A stretch of 64,000 nucleotides of DNA from Letharia columbiana (GCF_014066305.1 NW_023501108.1:28501-92500); one strand, 5' to 3'; shown: positions 13,580-24,502, counted from the first letter of the stretch. The notes: generated by a model not told the origin, from the letters alone. Translations and numbers: made by a program.

Positions 13580-15230
13580 TATCTACGTTATACTTTAAAT
13601 ATCGCTATAATAATATTAGATTATTTAAATAGAAATTTAAGATATAAAGAAGATAGTTTTATAAGAAGAAAGATTAATATAAAAAGAAAGTCTTAGAGAG
13701 AAGGGAAAGCTTAGATATCTATCGCGTATATTAAATATTTAGATTATTTTATATTATTTAATTTAATTTAAGTATTAATAAATAATACGCTTTCTCTTTA
13801 ATTTTAAAGATTTAAATTTAAATAAATTATATTTATTAAGCGCTATTATCTAATATAATCTTATTTATCTTTATATTAATTCTAATTATTATTATAGCTT
13901 ATATAGATTAAAAGATAAAATATCTAAAAGAGCGAATTAATAAATAATTATCTTTATTTAACTTAATTAAAATAAAACTATTATAATTTATTAAAATTTT
14001 CGTATATTTTATTTTTATTTTATTTTCTTTATATAAATAATTATTCTTTTAATTTAAAAACTATAATTAAAATAATATATAATATATATTCTCTATATTT
14101 CTAACTTCGATACTTACTAGAATTAATATACTTTTTAATAAAATAAATATTAATTAAAATTAAATATAGTTTAGTATTTATAGATATTCGTATAAGCCCT
14201 TTAATTTCTTTATATATATCTATTAATTTATCTTTTTATAGCGATTAAAGTAGAAGATATTAAGTCTAATAATTTATTATAATAAATATTAAATATTAAT
14301 AATAATAATAATATTAAAGAGTCTTAATATAGATTAATTAAGCGGCGATTAGACTTTTAATTAAAACGAAAAGCGAAGAATAAGCTTAATAAAAATAAAA
14401 ATATTAAGAAATTACGATAGCGAATAAATACGTTTATATTTAAGAAGAAATTAATTAAAAAAGTAAAGAAAGTTAATATTTTAATTATTAATTATACTAT
14501 AGTTTATAATAAGTATAAAGTTAGATATATTAATATATCGTAATTAAAATAAAAATAAGCTTTTAAATAAATTAGATAAAATATAATAAATAAATAATAA
14601 GTAACTTCTAATTCTAGTTATTATTCTAATAAACTTATATTTTAATAATATTATATAAAAAAAATACGCGAGCGTAATTTAGAGAAAGTCTAGAGTTTCG
14701 CTTTTTATATAAATTATTATATATATAAATAAAGATAAGAGCTTAGATTAGAAGGAAATAAATAATATCGAAGTTAAATAAGATATAAGTATTAAGAATA
14801 ATTTTATTATACGCGCTAATAATTAAGTAGATTTTATCTTTTAAACTACTCGAAAGCGCGATATAGAATTTAACGATAAGCTCTATTATAATTTAAATAT
14901 AAAAATATTAACGCGTTAATTAATAAGTATTAAGCTATTATAGAAATCTTAAGATATTAAATATAATTATATCTAAAAGATAAAATTATAAATCTTTATT
15001 AATATATAATTAATTTAATATATAATAATAAAAAGTTTATTACGAAAGCTACGCTATCTAAGTTAATATTTTAATCTTAATTATTACTTTTACTATTATA
15101 TAAGTAACGCGAAGCTACCTTTTATTTAAATATATCTAATTTTTAATTTTAATTATTATTATAGATATTATTAATTTATTCTAAAATTATTAAATCTATT
15201 TTTATATACTTTTTATATTTTATCTTTTTT

Positions 15231-15724
15231 TTAATTAGATAGCGATTAAATTTTAAATTAAAATAAATACTTAGAAGAGGAAAGTTTATAAGTACTTAAT
15301 TATATAATTTTATTTCTTTTATACTTTTTATAATTACTTAAATAATTAATAATATATAATTAATAATATATAATTATATCTTATAATTATATTTATAATA
15401 GTTAATTAATTTAGTAATTAAATTATATAAAGATAAGTATACTCTTATCTTTAATTTAAATAACTTAATTAAGATAATCGCGAGATTTAAATTCTTTTTC
15501 TATAATATAACTCGCTTTTTATATATTATATAAAGATAGATATCTATTTAAATAAAAATTATTAGAGTTAATTATAAAGCGTAGTAATAAAAGGTTTACT
15601 CTTAAACTAACGAATTAAAAAGGCTTTTATTATCTTATATAATATTTTAAAAGTAAATATTTAAATATAATAGCGCTTTAATAAATTTTAATTAAGTATA
15701 ATCTAATAAATTAAGTACTAGAAG
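15231..15724. other. Spacer between 2.07-kb repeats, nothing recognised
   Basis: AT-rich RIPed DNA with no match to the 500 bp preceding copy A, so the A/B pair is not a simple head-to-tail duplication of one larger unit. A tandem ATTAATAATATATA motif occurs at about 15340-15372. Confidence 0.5.
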
Positions 15725-17806
15725 AGAAGCTTCGAGATTATAAAATTAGTTAACTTTTAATAATAACGAATTTTATATAAAGCTCGAGTTATAGCTTACG
15801 TTAGTTATATATAATAAATATAATAATAATTAGAAAAATATATTATCTAATTTCTATTAACGCTTTAATACTATTAAAGTAAAAGCGATATCTATTAAGA
15901 TAGAGATAATATCTATTAAAATAACGACGATGGCGATTAAAGCGATAGTAATATCTAATAAAAACTTTACTTTAATACTACGTTTAGCACTTTAAAATAA
16001 TATTAATTTTTTCGAAAAGCTATTAATAATAGATTAAGTATATATAAATTAAGCTCTTCGCGTAATTTATTTATATATTAACTTAAAGTTATTAAAAGAT
16101 AAAGAATAAATATATAATTTAATAATTATATTATACTTTTAATATCGCTATAATAATATTAAGTTATTTAAATAGAAGTTTAATATATAAAGAAGATAGT
16201 TTAATAATAAGAAAAGTTAATATAAAAAAGAAAGTTTTAGAGAGAAAGAAGAGGGGAAGAAAAGTTTAGATATTTATCGCGTATATTAAATTTTTAGATT
16301 ACTTTATATTATCTAGCTTAAATTAAATATTAATACGATACTTTCTTTTTAATTTTAGAGATTTAAGTTTAAGCGAATTACGCTTATTAAGCGTTATTAT
16401 TTAATATAATCTTAGCTACTTTTATAATAATTATAATTATTATTATAGCTTATATAGATTAAAAGATAAAATATTTAAAAGAGTAAATTAGTAAGTAATT
16501 ATCTTTATCTAGTTTAACTAATATTAAACTACTATAACTTATTAAAATTTTTATATATTTTGTTTTTACTTTCTTATCTTTAAATCTTATTACCTTTATA
16601 GAAATAATTATTTTTTAAGTCGAACTCTATAATAATATATTTAAAATAGCGCGTAATATATATTCTTTTTATTTCTAATATTAATACTTATTAGAATTAA
16701 CGCACTTTTTAATAAAATAAATTTTAATTAAAATTAAGAATAGCTTAATATTTATAGATATTCGTATAAGCCCTTTAATTCTTTTATATATATCTATTAA
16801 TTTATCTTTTTATAGTAATTAAAGTAGAAGAAATTAAGTTTAATAATTTATTATAATAAGTATTAAATATTAATAATAATAGCAATATTAAAGAGTCTTA
16901 ATATAAATTAATTAAATAGCGATTAGACTCTTAATTAAAATAAAAAGCGAAGAATAAGCTTAATTAAAATAAAAATATTAAGAGATCGCGATAGTAAATA
17001 AATATATTTATATTTAAGAAGAAACTAGTTAAGAAAGTAAAGAAAGTTAATATCTTAGCTATTAATTATACTATAATTATTAAAAAGCGTAAAGTTAAAT
17101 ATATTAATATATCGTTATTATAATAGAAATAAACTCTTAAATAAATTAAATAAGATATAATAGATAAGCGATAAGTAACTTCTAGTTCTAATTATTATTT
17201 TAGTAGATTTATATTTTAATAATATTATATAAGAAAAGTACGCGAGCGTAATTACGAAGAAGTCTAGAGTTTCGCTTATCGCGCGAATTATTATATATAT
17301 AAATAAAGATAAAAGCTTAAATTAGAAGAAAATAAATAATATTAAAACTAAATAAGATATAAGTATTAAAAATAATTTTATTATACGCGTTAATAATTAA
17401 GTAGATTTTATCTTTTAAATTACTTAAGAGTATAATATAGAATTTAATAATAAGCGCTATTATAGTTTAAATATAATAATATTAACGCGTTAATTAATAA
17501 GTATTAAATTATTATAGAAATCTTAAAATATTAAATATAATTATATTTAAAAGATAAAATTATAAATCTTTATTTATATATAATTAATCTAGCGTATAAT
17601 AATAAAAAGCTTACTATAAAAGCTATATTATCTAAATTAATATTTTAATCTTAATTATTATTATTGCTATTATATAAGTAGCGTAAAGTTATCTTTTATT
17701 TAAATATATTTAATTCTTAATTCTAATTATTATTATAGATATCGTTAATCCGTTTTAGAATTATTAAATATACTTTTATATACTTTCTATATTTAATCTT
17801 TTTTTT
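15725..17806 (+). repeat. ~2.07-kb repeat, copy B
   Basis: Second copy in the same orientation as A and without the MITE: the empty TA target lies at 16123-16124. Most A/B differences are transitions at CA/TG contexts. Duplication of this kind and length is itself an ideal RIP target. It keeps the CG-containing words ACGCGAGCGTAATT (near 17239) and GTTTCGCTTATCGCGCG (near 17270). Confidence 0.8.
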
Positions 17807-18189
17807 ATATATCGCGAGAAGATAGCTTAAAGAAATATAGCTTATTATATTAAGTTATGATATTTTCGAAAGAATATTAAGAAATATATTAACTTTTCTA
17901 AATTAACGATTTAATAAAAAGACTATAATTATAATATATATAATTTTATATTAAATAGCGATATCGAAAATATATAATAAGCGTATAAAATTATCGTTAA
18001 TAACTTTAATTATAAAGTGCTAGCGGATTTCGCGTAACTAATATTAGAGAAAGATAAGCTTTTCTTATTATTAATAGATATAGCTCGCTTTCTTTTATAT
18101 ATATAAAATAATAAAATATAATTATATTTAATTCTATATCTTATTAATTTAGCGTAGCTATTAATTAGAATAATAATTAAAATAACTAT

Positions 18190-18397
18190 TTCTAAATATA
18201 GAAATTCTAATTAAAAAATTCTATATATATACTATATTATAATATAATTTTATAGATATACTATATCGTAAAATATATTACTAAGATCTTATATTATATT
18301 AGATATAAGATTCTATAAATCTTAATAACTTATATTATATTAGAGTATAATATAATAGATTAATATCCTATATTATATTATATCTTTTCGACTAGTA
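18190..18397 (-). repeat. Right terminal inverted repeat of 12.29-kb element
   Basis: This is the inverted partner of 6108-6327, ending exactly at 18397 before the target duplicate AATATTAT. It is more strongly RIPed than the left end, with almost no CA or TG left. Confidence 0.75.
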
Positions 18398-18405
18398 AAT
18401 ATTAT
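18398..18405. repeat. 8-bp target site duplication (right), AATATTAT
   Basis: Direct copy of 6100-6107; the Gypsy integrase frame continues from it without a gap. Confidence 0.75.
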
Positions 18406-19250
18406 CTAAAAGTATATTATTTAGAGCGATAAGACGATTAGATAAAACTTCTACTAATCGTAAAATTTACGTATTATTAAAGCGAGTATAAAATAATCGA
18501 CTATAGTTTATTCTTCGCTATATATAAATATTAATTAGAACTTAAATTAGTTATTAAGAATAGCGCTATTTAGAAAGAAGTATTTATAGCGAAAGAACGT
18601 ATTAAAGAAATTGATATAATTTAATAAAAGCTTACGAGACGCTAGTAGAGTATATAAAAAATATAATTAAAGTTTTATAATAAGAATTATAAATCGTAAA
18701 GATTTAATCGCGATAATCTTATTATACTTTTTATAAAGAATTTAAAGTAAAAGAAATTAAGTAAAAAGCTTTCTAATAAACTAATTAGTTCGTTTTATAT
18801 TTAGAAGTATATTAAAATATAAGCGTACCGACTATAGCTATTATTCACCTATCGAATTTATTCTATTTTTTATATATTATTATTAAAACTATATAAACGA
18901 AGGTTAAAAGATTTAGATATCTCTAAATATTTTATTTCTAAACTAATAAAAGATAATAAAGAGTATTTAATAAAATTTATATATAAAAAGTATATAAGAA
19001 AGAATAAGATAAAATATCTTATTCGATAAGAAGGTTATTTTAAGGAGTATAATAAATAGCTTAGTGAAGAAGTTATAGAGAATATATAAGATTTAATTAA
19101 CGATTTTAGTAAGTATAGCTTATAAATATAAAAAGCGTAAAATATAGATATCGAAAAAGGGCTCGAAGATTAACGATTTTAAAAAAAAAATTTAAAGATA
19201 AAGAACTCAGCTATAGAGAGTCGAACCTCGAGTATTATAATAAAAAATGA
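18406..19250 (+). mobile_element. Ty3/Gypsy chromodomain element, family C, right part (integrase C-terminus and chromodomain)
   Basis: The same frame as 5620-6107 resumes here. It shows the QDDW segment (about 18424-18440), a YSPFFAIYGY-like segment, the integrase C-terminal GDLV-type and KRPSKKLSDK-like motifs (about 18700-18790), and a chromodomain at 18961-19090. Downstream, 19100-19250, no clear LTR was found, so the right end is a guess. Chromodomains of such elements steer integration to H3K9-methylated chromatin, which fits the setting of stacked insertions. Confidence 0.8.
18961..19090 (+). pseudogene. Chromodomain of Gypsy family C polyprotein, RIP-inactivated
   Basis: The frame reads KYLIR-stop-EGY followed by KEYNK-stop-LSEE. 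Both stops sit where chromodomains carry the aromatic-cage tryptophans, so TGG became TAA or TAG by G-to-A change. The order integrase then chromodomain defines a chromovirus-type Ty3/Gypsy. In life the module would bind methylated histone H3 tails and target integration to heterochromatin. Confidence 0.8.
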
Positions 19251-19789
19251 TATTAAAAAGGCTAATGAAAAGTATTAATATCTAAAGATAATAGAGAAAA
19301 AACTATATATTATTAGAAGTAATAGATACTATAATATAAGATATATATAGATAAAATAATAAGCTAATTAAATTTTTTAAAGTTTTTATTAAAGCTATTA
19401 TTATTAGCGTCGTTATTATCGAGATTACTCCTCGAACTACTCTTATAAATAAATTCTATCTTATTATTTATCTTATTATCTTTCTTCTCTTTATCCTCCT
19501 CTTCTTTCTCTTTATTCTTCTCTTTCTTTTTATTTCTACTTATCGAAATATATTATCTAACTAAATTGAAAGGTTTATTAAGACGAGAAAGATTTATCGA
19601 GGCTTAACGATATATATATTCGTAATACTCTCTATAGTTAAATTTAATCAATTAAGTATTTCATCTACTACTTTTAATAATACTATTATTTATCTTACTT
19701 TTATTATTATTACTTTTAAAGTCTAAGCTTAGCTTAAAAAATACGAAAGATATATTTATTAATAAAAGATTAGTTTAAAGTATAGTTAA
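19251..19789. other. Unassigned interval with pyrimidine-rich tract
   Basis: From 19427 to 19548 the plus strand is almost all C/T. On the minus strand this is an uninterrupted Lys/Glu/Asp/Asn-rich frame of about 60 codons (roughly 19555 to 19375), which may be a low-complexity tail of a dead gene. No LTR end of the preceding Gypsy element was found. Confidence 0.4.
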
Positions 19790-20087
19790 TTAGTATATAT
19801 AATAGAATAAGATAGAGCTAAGCTTAAAAATCTTGAATTTATATATACAGCTAATCATAAATTCGGGTTCGCTACGCTCTTTGATTAGATCGGCTAAGTT
19901 AGCCCGATAGCCCTCTCGAGCTCCCTTATTAAAAATTTGTATATAGAAGTTTTATACTTTAAAGTACTCAGCTTGCGATATATATAGTTACTTTATAATT
20001 CCTTAAATTATAAAGCTCGCTTTACGCTTTCTAACGCTGTAAAAATTATAAAGTTTAATCTACTATTAATAAATTAAATAAATATTT

Positions 20088-20215
20088 AAATATAATAGTT
20101 ATGATAGTTATATTAGACGCGTTCGAGATCGAATAATAATCCTTTCACCTATTTATTATTCTTTTATTATTCTATTAATTCTATTAATTCTATTAAACTC
20201 ATTAATATGAATATA
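20088..20215 (+). repeat. Direct duplication inside R1 long, copy 1
   Basis: Contains GATCGAATAATAATCCTTTC and the pyrimidine-rich run of ATTCTATTAATTC words. It recurs at 20438-20550, about 350 bp downstream, and the same pair recurs in the second long copy near 36150 and 36560, so the duplication predates transposition. Confidence 0.75.
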
Positions 20216-20437
20216 ATCGTCTTCGATATCTCTCGTTCAATTAAAGCCCCTTATTAACGCCCTTAGATTATCTCTCGGCGAATTCGCTACTATTAATAAT
20301 CGAGATTATAAGCGAGTTTAATAGCTATCTACTACTATTTATAAACGCGTTAAAAGACTCTCAAAAAGAGCTTGAACGGATACGTCCTCCCTATATACTC
20401 CTTTCAAGTCAGCGATAGATAAGTTAAACTAACATTC

Positions 20438-20550
20438 AAATATTATAATTATATCAAACGCGTCCGAGATCGAATAATAATCCTTTCACCTATTTGTGTA
20501 ACTATTCTTCTTTCATTATTCTATCAATTCTATTAATTCCATTAATATAA
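20438..20550 (+). repeat. Direct duplication inside R1 long, copy 2
   Basis: Partner of 20088-20215 with CGCGTCCGAGATCGAATAAT intact; less RIPed than copy 1. Confidence 0.75.
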
Positions 20551-20587
20551 ACACATTTACTCTCGGTACCCTCGCACTCAGTTAAAC

Positions 20588-21830
20588 AAGAGGAGGATCT
20601 ACAATAGGCGAATGCGGAGAACACTGCGGAGAACATTGCGGAGACAGTCATCAGCAGCAGTGACACAACAGGCCTACTCTCCACGATCTCACACCAATCT
20701 ACTCAGCCAGTGTAAGAGAAGTCACTACAGCAGGCGAATACGGAGAACACTGCGGAGAAACCAAGCGATAATAAGGCTCCCAGCATCAAGAATAGGCTCA
20801 GCTCTCCAAGATCCCACGTTATATACTCTTCACGATTCTATATTAAATCATTACTCAGCAAGCGGAGAACACCACTACAACTTAGCCTATCATCCCCAGT
20901 GCATTAAGGAGTAAGAGGAGGAACTATAACAGGCAAATGCGGAGAACACTGCGGAGAATACTATGGAGAACACTGCGGAGAACACTATGGAGAATACTGC
21001 GGAGAAATTAAGCGACAACAAGGCCCTCAACATCAAGAACAGGCTCAGCTCTCCAAGATCCCACGTTATATACTCCCTACGATTCCATATTAAATTATCA
21101 CTTAGCAAGCGGAGAACACCACTATAACTTAGCCGTTTCACATTAAATCATCACTTAGCAAGCGGAGAACACCACTATAACTTGATCTATTATCCCCACT
21201 ATATTGAGAAGTAAGAGGAGAAACTATAATAGGCAAATGCGGAGAATACTGCGGAGAAACTAAGCGGCAATAAGGCTATCATCGTCAAGAACACGGCTCA
21301 GCTCTCCAAGATCCTACGTTATATACTCTTTACGATTCCATATCAAATTATCACTTAGTAAGCGGAGAATATCACTGCAACTTAGTCTGTTATCCCCACT
21401 ATATTAAGAAGTAAGAGAAGAAACTATAATAGATAAATACGGAGAATACTACGGAGAATACTATAAAGAATACTACGAAGAAATTAAGCGGTAATAAGAT
21501 TCTTAGTACTAAGAATACGGCTTAGCTCTTCAAGATCCCACGTTATATACTCTCTATAATTCTATATTATATTATTATTTAGAAAGCGAAGAATATTACT
21601 ATAATTTAGTCTATTATTTTTATTATATTAAGAAGTAAGAGAATAAACTATAATAAATAAATGCGGAGAATACTGCGGAGAATACTATAAAGAATACTGT
21701 GAAGAAATTAAGCGATAATAAGACTATTATCGTTAGAAACACGGCTTAGCTCTTTAAGATCTCACGTTAAATTATTACTTAGTAAGCGGAGAATACTACT
21801 ATAACTTAATCTATTATCTCTACTATATTA
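20588..21830 (+). repeat. Tandem array of ~120-300 bp units built on a GCGGAGAACACT 12-mer
   Basis: Units start with TAAGAG(G/A)(A/G)G at 20588 (weak), 20713, 20912, 21212, 21412 and 21635. Each contains an ACTATAACAGGCAAATGCGG start, one to six copies of the 12-mer GCGGAGAACACT or variants, AAGCG.CAA.AAGGC, CTCTCCAAGATCCCACGTTATATACTC, and a closing AAGCGGAGAACACCACTATAACTTAG block. In one frame the 12-mer encodes Ala-Glu-Asn-Thr repeats, but unit lengths are not multiples of three and stops separate the units, so it is probably not coding. Left units keep normal CA/TG; right units show progressive CA-to-TA and TG-to-TA change. Confidence 0.85.
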
Positions 21831-22298
21831 ATATAATATATTACTATAATAACGTTATAAGAGAAGAATTTACTATAATAATTATAGTTAATTAGATCTC
21901 TATAAAAGAAATATCGAACGATATATATTTAAATAAATTAAAACTATTCGATATCTTACTCTAATAGCTATTTTATTATTCGAAAGATTTTACTACGATA
22001 AGAGATAATATAGAATTCACACCACTAATTAGCATATTATCTTTATTTCTTTTCGATATTTTAATACTTCTTATTATAAGAATATAATCTTTCTCTATTT
22101 TTTATAGATAATTATTACGAATTAATATACCTTTCTAATTAGATCTTAGCGCGTCTCTCTTCGTATATATATATTTATATATAGGTTAAAAACGTATAGT
22201 AAGCGATTAGAGTTCGATTTAACTTAGAGCTAGAGCTAAAATTCGATTTAACTTAGAAAAATTCAACTTTATAAATTTAATTTATAGGCCTTTACTTA

Positions 22299-23918
22299 TA
22301 TAGATATAAAGAATAAGAAATATATATAAGAAGTATAGATATATATAATAAAGCGTATTACGTCGTAGATATCTATAAGAATATCGAGGATTTTTTAAAG
22401 AATTTTCGCTTTATTAAGCAAAGCCGCTTCTATATTTAACTTCTTCTTTATTTTTAATCGATTTTTAATATATTAAATAATTATTAAAATTATATTAAAG
22501 TATTTATAAATAGTCTTAAGTCGCGTAATAGATATAAAATTAAGAGTATTAAAAATAAGAAGATAACGAATAATATAAGTATATTATAAGCGAACGCGAA
22601 TTATAGCATTAGCGTTATTAATAATATATTTATTTATTAAAATCTTTTAAGAAAATTAATAAACGCTATAAATATATCTATTACGCGTTATTTATATAAA
22701 AACTTATTATAATATAATTATTCTAAAGATAAGCGTAATAGTAATACTTAGTAATTATATTATTATTATTATTAAATATAATATTATATAAGTAAAAAGT
22801 ATACTTAAAGATTTATTATATATAATAATAATAGATATTCTTATTTAATATAGATAGAGGTCTAGCGCTATAAAGAGCTAGTATAATAAATAATAATTAT
22901 TAATATATAAGAAATATATATATAATTATAAGATCTTTAAAAGACTTATAATAATAGCTATAACGTCTATATAATATATTAATCGAGTATATATTTATAA
23001 TATATTTATTATAGAAAGTATAGATTATTAAAAGTAATAAAAAAGTATTAATAAAATAGAAAACCTTTTTTAAAAAAAAAGTAAATACTATTATAATCGC
23101 ATTTTAATTATATACGTTATATATTTAAATTATAATATTAACTATTACTTTATATATCGTTATAATTATATCTAATTTATAAAAATATATCTAATATTAT
23201 TTATAAGCGTTATAGACGTTTATTATATATTTATAATATATTATATTTACGCTATATTATTATAAAAAACTCTTTCTCTTCTTTTTATATAAGATTTAAA
23301 AAAATTTAATAAATCTTTTAATAATAAGAAAATATTCTTTCTATATTTAGATTCGAGAATAAATCTTTAAAGAAAGAAGATAATTATTAGAAAAGAAGCT
23401 TAAGAGTTTTAAACGAGAGAATTCTAAATTACTTAATTTATATATATCTAATATACGCTTAACGAAGTCTTAACGAAGTCTTAGCGAATAAGCTTAAATA
23501 AGTAATCTCTCTCGAGTTTCTTTTACTTTCTTAAAAGTTAGTTTTATTATTAAATTAATATATAAATATATCTAATTTTCTAATTTTATATTACTATATA
23601 ACTCTAAGACTCTTTAAGTCTAATACGAAGTCGCTATATAATTAATTAAATTATATTACTATTAAAATCTCTAGAATATTATTAATTTTTCTATATAAAA
23701 TATATTAAATAAAGAAATAATATATCTTTATTTATATATTATAAATATTAAAGAATTAGATAGCGAGTATTTAGACTTTATATTTATTTAATTATAAAAT
23801 ATTTATAATAAAGATTAGAAATTAATTATCTTAGCTATTATTAAAGAAAAGTATAATTTAAAAGAAAATAATTTTAGCTTTAATATTAATTATATTATTT
23901 CTAATTATTAATAAAGAT
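22299..23918. other. Unassigned RIPed sequence
   Basis: A stop-tolerant plus-strand reading from about 22400 to 23280 gives a long Lys/Tyr/Ile/Gln-rich frame, including an unmutated ATTAAGCAAAGCCGCTTC at about 22411. It may be a decayed transposase but no family motif was recognised. A local TAACGAAGTCTTA duplication occurs near 23460-23480. Confidence 0.4.
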
Positions 23919-23972
23919 ATTAATATATATAAAAGAATAAGATAGAGCTAAATTAGAAAATCTTAAATTTAT
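23919..23972 (+). repeat. Truncated 5' tip of R1 (Helitron-like)
   Basis: Reads TTAATATATATAAAAGAATAAGATAGAGC and continues to CTTAAATTT, matching the R1 5' end, then switches to repeat R2. A fragment only. Confidence 0.6.
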
Positions 23973-24502
23973 TAGCCTCTTCGACTATCGTATATATATC
24001 GCGTATTATTAGAGCTAGTAATTATTAGTTACTATTAATTATCTATTTTATATATATAAATATTCGTATATCTTATAAATTAAAAATTAGTCTTTTAGTA
24101 ATAATTATTCTTTTTCTAATATATCTAATATTCTACTTTTAATAGATTATAAGCTTAAAAGCGAATAGAGTAATATCGAATATTCTTATACTTTCTAATA
24201 TAAATATTAAACTAAGTCTTTAATAATTATTTATAAATAAATATATTTTATAGCGATAGTTTATTTTTTTAGCTTATACTTATCGATAAGAGAGCTATTA
24301 CTATTTAATCTCTATATAAAAAATATCAAATTAAAATTCTTATTTTATTCGAGATCTCGAAATAATATAAATAAACTATTAAAAATCTTTAGATTATTTT
24401 AAGATCTCGAAATAATATAAGTAAAATGTTAAAATTCTTATTTTATTTTAAGATTTTAAAATAATATAGATAAATTCTTAAAATTCTTAGATTATTTCGA
24501 GG
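23973..24502 (+). repeat. Repeat R2, partial, cut by Copia LTR
   Basis: Matches 34610-35150 in order: a TTATTAGAGCTAGTAATTATTAG-like start, CTATTTTATATATATAAATATT, CTATATAAAAAATAT, then three to four ~55-bp units built on GATCTCGAAATAATATAAAT. It ends where the Copia LTR starts at 24503. No coding signal. Confidence 0.65.

Larger units (their letters stand above)
12712..15230 (+). repeat. ~2.07-kb repeat, copy A, interrupted by a MITE
   Basis: It aligns collinearly with 15725-17806 from the GAAGCTTCGA(A/G)ATTAT start to the TATATTTTATCTTTTTTTT-type end. Removal of the 453-bp MITE and one TA gives about 2.06 kb. A stop-tolerant plus-strand reading of the 3' half gives a Gln/Tyr/Lys-rich protein-like frame in both copies, which I could not assign. 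A ~495-bp unrelated spacer separates A from B. Confidence 0.8.
6108..18397. mobile_element. 12.29-kb TIR element of unknown class inserted in Gypsy integrase
   Basis: The ends are inverted: TACTAG(C/T)CGAAAAGATA begins at 6108 on the plus strand and at 18397 on the minus strand, and similarity continues for ~210-220 bp. The 8-bp sequence AATATTAT flanks it directly at 6100-6107 and 18398-18405. Removing the element and one AATATTAT restores the reading frame and expected spacing of the surrounding integrase gene, which independently proves the boundaries. An 8-bp duplication is typical of hAT or Zisupton-type DNA transposons, while long inverted ends are more typical of Mutator-like elements, so the class is open. 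I could not recognise a transposase in either orientation. It holds two ~2.07-kb repeats and a MITE. Confidence 0.8.
19790..22298 (+). mobile_element. 2.5-kb non-autonomous Helitron-like element (R1 long form)
   Basis: The 5' end reads TTAGTATATATAATAG (TCAGTATATATAACAG in the unmutated short copy) and the 3' end GGCCTTTACTTA, preceded by a small hairpin AAATTTAATTT; it lies between A and T without a target duplication. These are Helitron-like traits, although the 3' terminus is CT(T/C)(A/G) rather than canonical CTRR. It shares about 130 bp of 5' end and its 3' end with the 447-bp copy at 38131-38577, and its interior with 35858-37661. No Rep-helicase is visible. The interior holds a ~350-bp direct duplication and a 1.2-kb tandem array that is largely free of RIP in its left half. 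Confidence 0.5.

Noticed and set aside
19195..19240. tRNA-like T-arm (CGAGGTTCGACTCTC on the minus strand)
   Set aside because: The putative T-stem does not pair and no acceptor, D or anticodon arm could be found around it.
20502..21141. Open frames of 60-100 codons in the un-RIPed part of the tandem array
   Set aside because: They translate the 12-mer repeat in arbitrary frames on both strands, e.g. Arg-Arg-Thr-Leu or Phe-Ser-Ala-Val repeats, and units are not in phase with one another.
20588..21830. CRISPR-like array
   Set aside because: Repeats are adjoining and degenerate with no unique spacers, and the sequence is plainly eukaryotic.
22400..23280. Pogo/Fot1-type transposase
   Set aside because: A stop-tolerant frame is protein-like but the expected helix-turn-helix and DDE motifs could not be read.
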